NCBI GenBank assembly: GCA_013398615.1
Contig: VZSR01003806.1
Coordinates: forward strand, 14,478,452-14,542,451
Reading direction: 5' to 3'
Origin: Brachypodius melanocephalos
Lineage: Eukaryota; Chordata; Aves; Passeriformes; Pycnonotidae
Length of the DNA: 64,000 nucleotides
In this document: positions 10,080-20,720 of the stretch, piece by piece
Position numbering within the stretch: the first letter of the stretch is position 1
How the letters are laid out: each line of letters begins with the position of its first letter
The notes under the pieces: generated by a model
Seen by the model: only the letters and a program-made list of their open reading frames with translations
Told to the model about the DNA's origin: nothing
The model's database searches: none
Made by a program: the position numbers and the translations under genes

Positions 10080-10973
10080 CTGGGAATGCTGCAGTGAAGG
10101 GTCAGCAGAGTCACTGACAGCACAGAACACAGCACATATGAGGAGAAGATGACACCAAGCTGTGTGGTGAATCATCTCCAGAGAACTTGTAAAGCTTGAG
10201 AAGTGGGACCATGTGAACCTCTCGAAATTCAGCAAGGCCAAGTGCAAGGTCCTGCAGATGAGTCAGGGCAAACACCCCTATCAGTGAGTGGTGAATGGAT
10301 TCCACACAGCCCCAACCAGAAGGATTTGAGAATACCGGTGAATAAAAAAGGAGATGTGAGCTAGAAGTGTGTGTTCACAGTCCAGAAAGCCAACTCTATG
10401 CTGGGCTGCATGAAAAGAAATGTGGCCAGTAGGTGAAGGGAGGTGATTGCTCTCCTCTGTTCTGCTCTTGTGAGGTCTCAGTTGAAGTATTTCATCCAGC
10501 TCTGGGATTCTAAGTGCAAGAAAGATACAGAACTTTTATTGCAGGTCCACAGAAGGGCTACAGAAATGTTCAAAGCAATGGAACAAGTCCCCTGTGAAGA
10601 AGAGCTGAGAGTTGAAATTGTTCGGATTGTAGAAGAGAGAGCTCAGATACTTTATTGCAGCCTGAAGATACATAAATGCTGCTTACATGAAAGATGGAGA
10701 CAGATTTTTTCACCAGGTCCTGAAGTGATAAAACAAGGGACAATGGCCAAAGTCAGGTTTAGATCAGATGTTAGAAAGTAATCCTTTACTGTGAGGGTTG
10801 TGGAGCTCTGGCACAGGTTGCCCAGAGAGGTGGTGGATGCCCCATCCCAGGAATTGTCCAAGGCCAAGTTGGATGGGGCTTGGAGCAACCTGGTCCAGTG
10901 AGAGGTGCCCATGGAAGGGGGGTAAGACCTATAAGACTCCCCTTCCAAGTACAGCCATTCTATGATTCTATGA
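10080..10973 (+). mobile_element. CR1 LINE, 3' half with terminal repeat (sense)
   Basis: About 0.9 kb of CR1 in the sense direction through to the typical 3' end. Landmarks: 'agatgacaccaagctgtgtggtg' near 10146, 'cagaaagccaactctatgctgggctgcat' near 10383, 'tgttctgctcttgtgaggtctca' near 10458, 'ggagctctggcacaggttgcccagag' near 10801, then 'ggatggggcttggagcaacctgg' and a terminal ATTCTATGATTCTATGA at 10957-10973. The frame 10443-10781 (112 codons) is what remains of the ORF2 C-terminal region: CSALVRSQLKYFIQLWDSK, then HRRATEMFKAMEQVP, aligning with the CR1 'CSALVRP-LEYCIQFW ... RRATKMIRGLEH-P' pattern. After that point the usual 'LFSLEKRRLRGDLI' segment is garbled. The element is 5' truncated, as is normal for CR1. 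Confidence 0.93.
10443..10781 (+). pseudogene. CR1 ORF2 (endonuclease-reverse transcriptase) C-terminal remnant
   Basis: This 112-codon open stretch inside the CR1 copy at 10080-10973 covers the region downstream of the reverse transcriptase fingers and palm. The conserved words CSALVR, YFIQLWD, HRRATEMF and CEEELR are visible. The intact family protein is several hundred residues longer at the N-terminus, so the endonuclease and the catalytic FADD box are absent here. The open frame partly reflects moderate age rather than selection: its C-terminal third no longer matches the family. There is no promoter or start context, so it is not expected to be translated. Confidence 0.75.
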
Positions 10974-13900
10974 AAGAAAAAATTAATGGGAGAAATCTCT
11001 GTTACGTTTTTGTGTTTTATTGAACATTAATTAATTAAGCAAAGATCTATGCCATAAAATTTTTCTGATATTTTGTATACAGAAATATTGTCACCAGCCT
11101 TTCAGCCTTTGAACTGAACACATGATTGTAATCTTCAAGGACACTCTTCACACCTCTGATTTATGTTATAGGAGATGTATTTTTCCCACTGAAGGTTCCT
11201 TACAGTTTTATGTTGCACCATACCCCAGCATATGTTCTCATAATGCAGCAGTTAGTTTCCTACATATTCTCCCTTTATTAAGGGTAACACCTCTCTTACC
11301 TATGTGAGATTTTTCATTAAAATAATGATCCATATAACACTTTGAATCATGCAATTAACCAAAGATCACAGAACTTTTGGTAAATTAGAATTTCAATACC
11401 CTAGAAGCAAAAGTTTTAAATACTATTGTTCCCATTTTTCTGGAGGTTTAAATTGAAACTGACTGGAGTTCACTGAAGTTCCTACTTGAAAAAATTTCTG
11501 TACAAGCAATTTTCTCATAAGGTCCAAGGGGTGACTGACACCATCCTCTGACAACATATAGTTCCCTGGTGTCCTAAGCTAGAAAGGAGTTTTTCTACTG
11601 CTTAAGTGAAGTAACGTGTTCTGGAACGTGTAATAGGTAATCTGAATCTCTTACTGTGTTCCTCCTTCAGCTGCTGACCACATGAGTGGCACAGCTGAGC
11701 AAGAATTAAACATGCAATAGGCTGCAGTAGGTGATATTCACATCTGTGACATCCCAATCTCCTTGTGAGGAAAATATGCCTTTCCTGGGAACCATGCTGC
11801 AAAACAGCAAATTTTGGTTGAATTTAAGCGGCAACAGAATCCAGTTGAAAAAAAAATAAATTCTTTTGTATCTCTACATGGAGTACTTGACAACCAGAGT
11901 CATTTATCTCATACATATTTATTAATTTTAAGAGCTTTTTGGAAGTCATTTGACATTTCATTTAACATACTTGTATTATTATCATTGAATGCTTACTTGT
12001 GACATTAAAAATCACTTCTAATTCTTAGAGGGGCATAATTAGGATGATACTAAAGTGATTTCACATATGAAGTGAGACTGTATGCAAATGCAATGAATAC
12101 ATGTGTAAATACGTATATTCCTCACATATTTTATTATCTATCTTGCAGTCTTATTTATTCTGTCTTAAATAAGAGTTTGTAACTTTACATCCCTTAACAA
12201 TAGTCACATACATTTCATGGTCATCTATCAAGACAGTTTGACATGGGGCAGGAGATATCAGCAGAAAATCTGATGGTCTAAGTTACCCTTTTATATTCTA
12301 TTGATGGTCAATGAAGATAAACCAACAATTTTGAGGGGAAAAAAATCTCTTATGTATTTGACTCCTTTAGATATCTTGCATTAAATTTGCTTGCTCCCTT
12401 GGACTAGTCTCCTTTTACTTTAGGAAAATCTACACAACGATTTGAGAAAAAGATGTCTATTCTGTGAGTAGGATAAAGTAATTTTCTGGACTTTAATATG
12501 TCTGTTTTCCAGATTTTCTGTGAAATTCATAGAGATGAAGATTTTTCAGGATCAAAGCCACTTTGGCAACAGTGAGGGACTTCAAAATAAAGACAGTCAA
12601 AAAATTGTTGGTATCATTCTACTCATAAAAGGATAATTCTTCATATCAGCATCTTTTCAAAGGAATGTGCCAATTTCTGTGAAATCTCCCTATTAAGGTT
12701 TCTCGTCAAAATAAGAGAAAGTGAGCTAAACAAAACAAATTGGAAAACAAGGAGACAGGAAAAGAGAAACTGAAGTGAGTTTTTTAAAAAGAAAGGTATA
12801 CCAATAATGTCAACATTCCTCAAAACAGAATGTCTGGGTTTGTGTTCTGAGAAAAACACAGAGTGTTGGGGGCTTTTTGGAGCCTCATAACAGTGAGAGC
12901 GATAATACATTTTTTTCATTCAAATGCTTTCCTTAAATCTTCTCTCATTTTTAAGGCTAAACTATTTAAATATTTTTAAACAAAACATTTATTTTGTGAC
13001 TTTTCTAATTCTGAACAGAAAAACAAGTGAAATGTAAGAAAATAGAAATGCTCTTCATAATCTATGAAATAAAAAGTAAAAAGCATGCATGTTTCGAAGG
13101 CCATCCCTCTATTGTCATTATCTGCTCAGCTGTTTTCCCTGGTGTGTAACAACAACAAAAAACGATTCAGTTTTGTATTAATGGCATCATCCTGTCTCTT
13201 TGCAGATAGTTAGTGGAGTTCAAAATAGATGTATGTCCTTGAAAGATTAGTCCTGGTTTTTATATGCACAATGTATCAACATTGCTCAGCTCTAAGTATA
13301 GTTAATTTTTATTTAAAATGAAGAAACATAATGAAGACTGTGTGCTGGAAATATCATAAGTAACTGCTTGTGTATATTATTCACTTTCATTTTCTATGAT
13401 TTATGTGATGGAAATTGTAAGCATGCTGTGAAAGGTGAAGCCCAAAACACGAAACATATGAAGATGAATACTACAAAAGACTTTGGCATTTGAGTTACCC
13501 TGAGAAATTATTTTATTTGACTGTTATGAAGGTGAAAGCAAAATAGCTTTCCTTAAGTTGATACTTCAATTTGCTATAACATCTTTACTTAGAGTTGCTT
13601 GTTCTGATGTTAAGAATAACCTTAGCACAAAATTCTGTTTAGATGACTTTTTTAAAAACAAGTCCTGATTATGAAATGTAGCCATAATCACACTCTACAC
13701 ATGATTAATCTTCAAAAAGCCACATACTTAGAAAGGCTATGTAATTAAAACTAAATATTATCCTTTGCCATTAGGAAATGCTCTTCTTATCAAAGTTGCA
13801 GAATGCTTTCTGAAGTATTACATGGGTCTGTTGGGAGTATGGTTAATGTACTAACATCTCTGGTTAAGTCCATAGTAACCAATGGTAAATGCTATATATC

Positions 13901-14022
13901 ACTTTTAATTTGCACAATCCTAAGGGATGAAAATTTTATAGTGCTTCCAGCTGTGAGCCAAAGCCCATCAGTGCTGCAGTGCCAGTATTAGCTGCACTCT
14001 ACAAAATGTCAGGATTGATTGT
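10974..14022. other. Unique AT-rich DNA, nothing recognised
   Basis: Three kilobases without identifiable repeats. The largest frame is 92 codons on minus (12641-12919), Phe/Leu-rich with no domain. I see no CR1 or LTR similarity and no splice-bounded exon worth naming. Confidence 0.5.
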
Positions 14023-14098
14023 GATTTTTTTTTTTGTTTAGTTTATTTATTTTTTTATTTTGTGGAGTTTTTTGTTTTGTTTTGTTTGGTTTTTGTCA
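14023..14098. repeat. T-rich low-complexity tract
   Basis: T-runs broken by G and A, ending in GTTTT pentamers. It lies about 50 bp before an antisense CR1 copy, but the two are separated by non-repetitive sequence. Confidence 0.8.
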
Positions 14099-14146
14099 TT
14101 ACAATAGTTTTGCTATAACTCAAGTATGCCGTTTTGCAAAGAGATC

Positions 14147-14697
14147 ATAGAATTATAGGATCAGAATGGTTTGTGTTGAAAGGGAACCTTCAAAGATCAT
14201 CTAATCTTACCCAAATTCCCCTGGGTATGGACAGCTTTCACTAGACCAGGTTGCTCAAAGACCCATCCAACCTGACCTGGAACACTTCCAGGGATGGGGT
14301 ATCCACAGCTTCTCTGTTCTAGTGCATTTCCACCCTTACTGTAAAATATATTTTCCTTATGTCTAATCTAAATCTGCCATCATTCACTTTATTACCACTT
14401 GTCCTGCCACTACAGACCCTAGTAAAAAGTCTCTCTCCAACTTTCTTATAAACCAACATTATATGATAGAAGTTTGCAAATAGATCCCCCTGAACCTTCT
14501 CTTCTGTTGACTGAAGAATTCAAACTCCCTCTGCTCTTCACAGGTGACATGTTTCACCCCTCTGATCACCTTGTGACCATCCTCTGGACCTGCTTTAAAA
14601 AATCCATTCCTTCCTTGTGCTGAGAGTCAGCAGGATGGAGGCAGTACTGCAGGTGGGTCCTCACAAGAGCAGAGAAAAGGCGGAGAATCACCTCATA
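14147..14697 (-). mobile_element. CR1 LINE fragment with 3' end (antisense)
   Basis: The plus strand is the reverse complement of a CR1 3' half, starting with ATCATAGAATTATAGGATCA (the terminal repeat) at about 14146, then 'gaatggtttgtgttgaaagggaacctt', 'gatcatctaatcttaccc', 'tccagggatggggtatccaca', 'cacttgtcctgccactaca', 'aaaagtctctctccaactttcttat' and 'ccctctgctcttcacaggtg', ending near 'ggtgggtcctcacaagagcagag'. About 550 bp is preserved almost colinearly, with no large gaps. It is 5' truncated within the ORF2 C-terminal region, and stops interrupt every frame. Confidence 0.93.
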
Positions 14698-15364
14698 ATT
14701 TAACATACTTGACAGATAGGAAATCTATTTACCAGAATAGGTCATACACCAGAAGAAGGGAATGGGGAAGATTAATCCCACAGTTTTTGAATCCCGAAGT
14801 CTTTTGCAGGATGTCTTTGTAGCTGGCAGACATTAGCAAGCAGAAGGTTTTAGAGTTATTATGAGATCTACTGACTGAAAGTCTAAGACTTGTATCAGAG
14901 ATGAAATCAGATAAACTGAACTTTTCTGGGCTCACCAATATTTGAAATCTGTTCAGTGAGGATGGTCTATCAGGTCAATTGAAGTAGGCAGGCATCCTAC
15001 AGAAGACAAATAAGTCTTCAGGTAACAGGAAGATGTGTGAAAGTTGACTGCTTAGGAAAACATGCATATGGCATTTCAGCATATATTTCACCAAATGTAA
15101 CAAGACTATTTCAGACTTGCAAGACTTTTTATTATTATTTAATATTAGTGACAATGTAATCTCTGTTTATATAAGACAGCAGAGCCCTTCTGAAATCAGC
15201 AGAGTTATGCTGATTTATAGCAACTGGCGATCTCATCCTGTATTTTTCCATTAATAAGCTTAGAAAAGCTATTTCTTCACAAATAGGAAAGCTAATTGTC
15301 TGACCTTTCAGCCTCACCTTTTTTTTATAGCTGTCTTGGGTATTTACAGAGAAGAGTTATGAGG
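14698..15364. other. Unique DNA, nothing recognised
   Basis: No further CR1 similarity past about 14697. Only short unsupported frames. Confidence 0.5.
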
Positions 15365-15600
15365 AACAACTCATCTCAGGACAGGGTGAGCTGAACCTCT
15401 GCACTGCTCGGGTGGTGAGCAGGGCTGTGCTCTGCAATGGGGCTCGATGTCTGGGCAGCTGATGGCCCTTAGCTGCTGGGGCTGTTGTATTTCACATCAC
15501 AGCCACGCAGTGTCCTGTGCAGGTGGGGTCTGGGAGTTCAAGGGGGGACCATTTTTGGCTTTTCTTGCTGCAGCTGGGAAAATGCAGTTCTTGGATGGGG
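15365..15600. other. GC-richer patch, unclassified
   Basis: Base composition shifts to clearly GC-richer than the flanks for about 235 bp (GAGCAGGGCTGTGCTCTGCA-like sequence), with a 90-codon plus frame (15447-15719) over and beyond it. No recognised domain. It could be an unrecognised LTR fragment, an exon of a non-coding RNA, or simply a compositional island; I cannot choose between these. Confidence 0.3.
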
Positions 15601-17787
15601 TCATATTTTTCTTTTTAAATGCTTTTCAGTATGTGGGTCGGATTGAATGGGTTTCAAGCAGCTGTGCTTTATTCCTTTCAGAAACTTCAGCTGGTAGGTT
15701 TGGCCAACTTCTTGCCTAAACCCAAACAACTCTATTTAGCATTTTCTGACAGTCATCAGAAAACACATATTTTGAAACAGTGATGCATACCTTTTGTATT
15801 CTACACCTCCATCCATCTTATAGTTATTCACACCTAATCTTATATTTCACTACAAGTCAAATGAGATAAATTCTCCTCTTAAGTTACTGGGGCAGAACTA
15901 AATCAATCTGCATTCTCTTAGCCAGCCCAGATCCTGCTGTGTCTTTGGGTCTTTCAGTCTTGTTCCCTTTTGTTCAGGCTACCCTGAGTGCTCCCCCAAG
16001 AGAGTGGACTGGAGCCATTAAGACTGTTATCTCCAGTATTTCGTCTTAATGACCCTTAACTGTAAGCTGTTAGGCACCAATTAGAAAGGCCTCCTTCCTC
16101 TTTCTCTAAGTGGGTAGGCTCTATTAACTTGACAAATCCTCAAGGTGAAATATCTATTGGGTACAGATTAAAGTTGTTTAGGAGTTTTTTCTTCCCAGAA
16201 CGAGCTGATTCAGCAAGACCAAAATGCTTATTAGGAATACATTGCTTTTGAAAAACACCCAGTGAAATTCAGCCAGAGCTTAATGAATCTGCTTGTTTTT
16301 CTGCTGATGCATTCAGTGGGGAAACCTGACTTCCTTTACCATGCTCAAAGATACGGGAATCACACTATGAGTATTGCCAGAAAGTCTTGGTGCTTTGCTG
16401 ACACGGAGTCAAGAAATTGGAATTTTTTAGATCACCATTTTTAGTCTGGCAGAGGAGTGCTGAAGTGTCTATTGACAAATTTAGTGATTTCAGACTCTGT
16501 CACACACCCTATCTATAGTTCATATATCTGTTTCTCAGTTATGCCTGGACTCTCAGATTCTGCCACTTGTCAGTCATACAGAAGCTAAAAAAATACCTGG
16601 ATCCATGAATGACATGAGGATTTGATTTGTCAGGTCTAACAGCATTTATTTAGTTGTTTGTTTGTTTGTTTACTGTTAGGTATTTTATTCAAACTTCATT
16701 AAAAGTATTCTTTTTCTTTCACAATGAAGCATTCCACTCTCCTCACCAAATGTTGGATGTTTTTTTCTGTGATCAGGATTTGTAGCATTATACTTAATTT
16801 CTGATATTACAGTGTGAGAGTAGGAGGCTTGGAACCAATCTTGTTAATTATCAAGATATTCCTACTTTTATTATACATCTCAGACAAGAGCTTATGAAAA
16901 ATAATTCTGTAGCACTGTCATAGAGTATTATCTGCTTTGTGCCCATGATGCAAGGGTAGAGGAAAATTTTATACCCATCATGAAAGTTGCATCAGTTTGC
17001 ATCAAATATGGATTTTTTAATGCAAATAGGATTCCCCACTGCTTCTATTACAACTTGCAACTAGAAACCAGTACCTGCAAATTCTCTTTCCTTCAATGTG
17101 TTGGGGATTTCATTTCTATTGATGACAAGTGCTATTACACAGTAATGGATTATAGGAATTTATTTAAAACAAAAAATATGAGAAGGATTATATATGCAAA
17201 TGGAGGAAGGAAGGCCGAAAGAGTAGATTAGAATGCAAGAAATGATGGAATAAAAAGCAGAAATGAGAATGTACATACAAATATAGATAACAATTCTGAT
17301 AGCTAGAGTTAGTCTGTATGACAGGCAAAAATGAATATGCTCAGTGCTAGGACATTTTTGGCACAACACAAACATTTTTAGATGTTAGCATGGGAAGAAT
17401 ACTGGGGTTTGGACTATTCCCATGTGTGGGACTTTCATGCCACATATTCTGCACACAGAAAAGTGCATAAATTTCCTTTGCTGAAGCTTTTACAGCAGAA
17501 TATGTGTTTTGCACCTCCTTACTGGGTATCTCTGATCGTTCAAATTCTCCATCACAGTAAAGCTGGAGTAAATGGGCTCAGTTGTGCTGTTTTACCAATA
17601 TACCCACTTATACTTTCAGATAGCTGTAGAATGAGGTCTTAGACACCCGATTTTGATCAGTTCAGAATTTCCTTTGCCACTCTTTCAAGTGTTTAATTCC
17701 TGGAAACGAGTCAGCTTTAATGAGAAGATGCATGCTTGTTCCTGTGTATCATTCTTATGGAACTATGAGAGCAGGACAGTGTGTTAA
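15601..17787. other. Unique AT-rich DNA with one short (TTTG)n
   Basis: Contains a TTTG run of about five units at 16653-16671. Nothing else recognised; frames here are 60-86 codons without domain or splice support. Confidence 0.5.
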
Positions 17788-17983
17788 TTATCCAAGCGTA
17801 CAATCAACTATCCAGAGAAACCGAGAACAAATAGTAACTTTCATAAAAGAAGGTTTTTGTTTAAGGAATCTCATTGTAACATCTCTGCTTTCCATGAAGC
17901 TTTGAAGCAGAACTACAAGAATCATGAAGATTAGGAAGGCAACTGCAACTACTGTAAACAGCATGAGTTTCTCAGGGGTGGTG
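17788..17983 (-). other. Candidate terminal exon with one membrane-spanning segment (weak)
   Basis: Reading minus from 17983, a fair splice acceptor (pyrimidine-rich TTCTGTCCTTTATATGATTTTAG) is followed by a frame open for 65 codons to a stop at 17788. The encoded peptide begins TTPEK and then has an uninterrupted 21-residue hydrophobic run (17905-17967, rich in Val, Leu, Phe, Ile, Met, no charged residue), followed by QSFMESRDVT and a basic tail (KQK near the middle). That layout, a short outside part, one strong membrane segment and a charged tail, is typical of the last exon of a type I membrane protein. I do not recognise the protein, there is no neighbouring exon I can identify, and the minus frame just upstream (18035-18439) is in a different register and partly low-complexity. 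Against it: hydrophobic runs arise easily from T-rich DNA. Confidence 0.22.
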
Positions 17984-18034
17984 CTAAAATCATATAAAGG
18001 ACAGAATTTTTTATGCTTATTCAACAGTTTTCTT

Positions 18035-18439
18035 CTATCCTTTTCTTAGGTTTAAAATAAATACTTTCTCTAAAAGCAGAGAAGAGAGGAGAGATGATTC
18101 TAGAAAATACTTGGACAAGGGTTTTATTCCTTCTAGAACAGAATTCATCAAGAAAGTACATATTCCTACGTAGTTAGAAATTAAGTTTGTAATTTTTCCT
18201 ACAGACACATGACAAAAGCCCTTTTTTTTCTTGATTTCTTTTCTTTGTTCAGTGTTGCTGTAGAAAGAACAGTTTTTCGTGTGTGTGGTGGCACTTAGTC
18301 TTCCTTTGTGCAACATGTGACACTGAAGCATAGAGCAGTCACTGATACAGTCTAAAAACACATAAAGACAATACAAAGGCTCAGGGACAAAACAAAGCAA
18401 AAAAATAAAAATACAAAACAAAACCCAAAATAACCACAA
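18035..18439 (-). other. 134-codon minus open frame, probably non-coding
   Basis: The frame starts with a hydrophobic Trp/Phe/Leu/Ile-rich stretch because its 5' end overlaps an A/C-rich tract on plus (about 18387-18433), then continues through ordinary-looking sequence with eight Cys. It lies directly upstream (minus direction) of the membrane-segment candidate but in another frame and without a good donor at its end. I judge it to be chance, listed because of its length and position. Confidence 0.12.
18387..18433. repeat. A/C-rich low-complexity tract
   Basis: AAAAC, AAAAT and ACCC units in about 47 bp, the same type as the tract at 3842-3990 but shorter. Confidence 0.7.
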
Positions 18440-20532
18440 AGCACAAAACAGCTACCCTTAAATGAAAAACAGCGATAAACACTGTAGCAATTTTTTTTTT
18501 TTTTTCTTGAAATCATTCAACCAATTGTGGGGCCACTCACAACAGCATATTCCAAACTACATCATAACAATTTTTGTAGGAAAACACCTGTGAGCAATTG
18601 TTAAAGTGCCTGTACAGGCTGGTTATGTAGTAGAATGAAATCCATGATGCAATTGGGAAAAGTTCTACATGCAGAGGAGATTCTTCCTTCCCACTGTAAC
18701 CCTTCAGAAGATATTTAAATAATCCATTTGTGATTTTGCACTAAACTGTACAGGTAATAAAGTATATATGTTTCTGGGTGAAAGCCAAGGCAGAAAGCAG
18801 AGTGCAGCTCAGGGGTGTTTATTCTTTGGGTGTGCTCATAAAGCCTTGCCTTCCACACTTTATGTTCAAACAGTTGGTTGTGAACATTAATCAAAAGAGA
18901 TAGATACTGGATAGAGATCTCAGTTAAGATGACCAGCTTTCAGTAAAAAATAGTCAAGTCTTGATTTTTACAGTTCATATTCACACTAGGCATTAAAAAA
19001 AAAACCTACTATAAATTATTAAAGTACTGCAAATATTACTTTTTGCAGAAATTTTGAGGTATTCAGTGATTATATTAAAGGAACTCCTGTTCCTCTGGAC
19101 CCTTGCAAGGTGCTACATTAGTAGAGAAGAAATGTTTTTTAAAAATTATATTGTTCTCCTTTCCACCAAACCCAGTAGCATTTTTTCCATTGGTAATGTG
19201 TTTTTCTCTCTCTTCCACCTGCCTGTTACATTTTCCATCAAACTGCAAGAGAAGTTGTTCAGTTCTTCCAAGAAGAGGGGTCATATATCTTCCTTATAGA
19301 TGTACAAAATCAGGTAATAAAAATCAATTCAAATGTTTCCAAAGTAATCAAATAGCCATTGGTAGAATTTTCACCTGACAGCAGAAAAGTATAATGTATG
19401 GCAAAATGGAACACAGAGTGCTGTGCTTTACAGTAGGAATATATGGTTGTTTTTCACTGAAACTAGCACCTTTCAGAGATAATTACCTTGTTTATTCACT
19501 AATGATCACTTCAGATACAAAGCAATGTCTGCTTATTTTCACAAGGAAAAGAGTGCTGTTAATTTCAGAAGGAAATTTTAAATTTTCTCTATATTTAGAA
19601 ATCATTAAGCAAATGATTTGTCAAATTGCATGTAATAGATTTACTTTTATTGATGTTGATCTTTCACAATATTGGGAGAGAGAAGTAATAAAGATGAAAT
19701 CAGTGAAAGGAGCCAAATGGAGAACATTTATTTCTATTTTTCCTAATTAAAGAAGCTTTGTAAGTAAACACTCCTAAACTTTATCACGACCTCTTCTTAG
19801 TCAAGATGAATACACTTATAAGAACTGCCATAATAATCTTATTTAATGCTCTCTCTGGGCCTGTCGCATAAAACTTTAATGAATAATTTGTCAACACTAG
19901 ACATAAATCTCTCTGCTGATGCATATCTTAATCTTTTTTCATCATTTTCAGGTCAAATCCTGTTATCCTTAATGCAAGAAAAATATCTGTTTGAGCAATA
20001 CTGAAGACACAATTTTCAGACAGGTTTAGTGCACACAGATGCATTCTTTCACATTGGATGTTTCTCCCTACTAGCAAAGGTATATATATTTGCAATAGTA
20101 TTTTTTAGGTTGCACCTTTCCTTTCACAGCTGCATTATAAGATTTTCTGGCTTCCATTTCATTTATTGCAGATTCTTGTTATGCAAAGAAAGCACCTACT
20201 TAAAAAACCCCTACATATCAGATTGCATGGAGGCTTCATACAGGGAAAGAGATTATTAAAATGTGATTTATGTCCCTGAATCTGAAGCAAATCACCTGAT
20301 TTTGAAATAGTTTCTAACACAAGATAATTTTGCTTGCTTGTTTTCAGTATATGGTAACTTAAATTAAAGGTAAGTTTTCCTGCATTTTTGACTTTGCAGG
20401 GCCACTTCATAAGTCTCCTTTTAATCTTGATTTTGCTGTAATAATGTTGTTTATTACTTGTTCAATGGTCCTATTTAATTTTTTTGTCTTTCCTTTAAAT
20501 AGATGGAAATTAACAGAGTCCCTTGAATTTTA
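18434..20532. other. Unique AT-rich DNA with a T-run
   Basis: A T-run lies at about 18490-18506. The longest frame is 118 codons on plus (19394-19750), Ile/Lys/Phe-rich, with no domain, no plausible acceptor support and no recognised similarity. No transposon family recognised. Confidence 0.5.
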
Positions 20533-20720
20533 AGTTATTTTACTGATGTTTTTGCACCAATTATTTTTTCTCAGAAAAGTTTTCAATTAAACCCCTGGTG
20601 ATAGGAGGTGGAATTCTCCAACACTAATCTGGAAATTCCACCTTCCAATCACTGGGGGGTTAATTGAAAGCTTTTTTGTGGGAAAAATGATTGGTATATA
20701 ACCAATCAGCAAAATATTAT
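20533..20720. repeat. Long imperfect inverted repeat (palindromic element or hairpin)
   Basis: Left arm about 20533-20619 and right arm about 20631-20720 are reverse complements around an 11-base loop (20620-20630). The core pairing 20556-20619 with 20631-20695 is strong. For example TTTCAATTAA on the left pairs with TTAATTGAAA on the right, ACCAAT at 20556 pairs with ATTGGT at 20690, and GGTGGAATT near 20607 pairs with AATTCCACC near 20634. By eye about four of five core positions pair, with one or two single-base bulges. The outer part is weaker but keeps TATTTTACTGAT against ATCAGCAAAATA. Such a structure fits a palindromic miniature inverted-repeat element or a large transcribed hairpin. 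I do not recognise the family, and no clear target-site duplication is visible. Confidence 0.85.

Noticed and set aside
19394..19750. 118-codon plus frame
   Set aside because: Ile/Lys/Phe-rich composition typical of AT-rich DNA, no domain, and no supported splice junctions.
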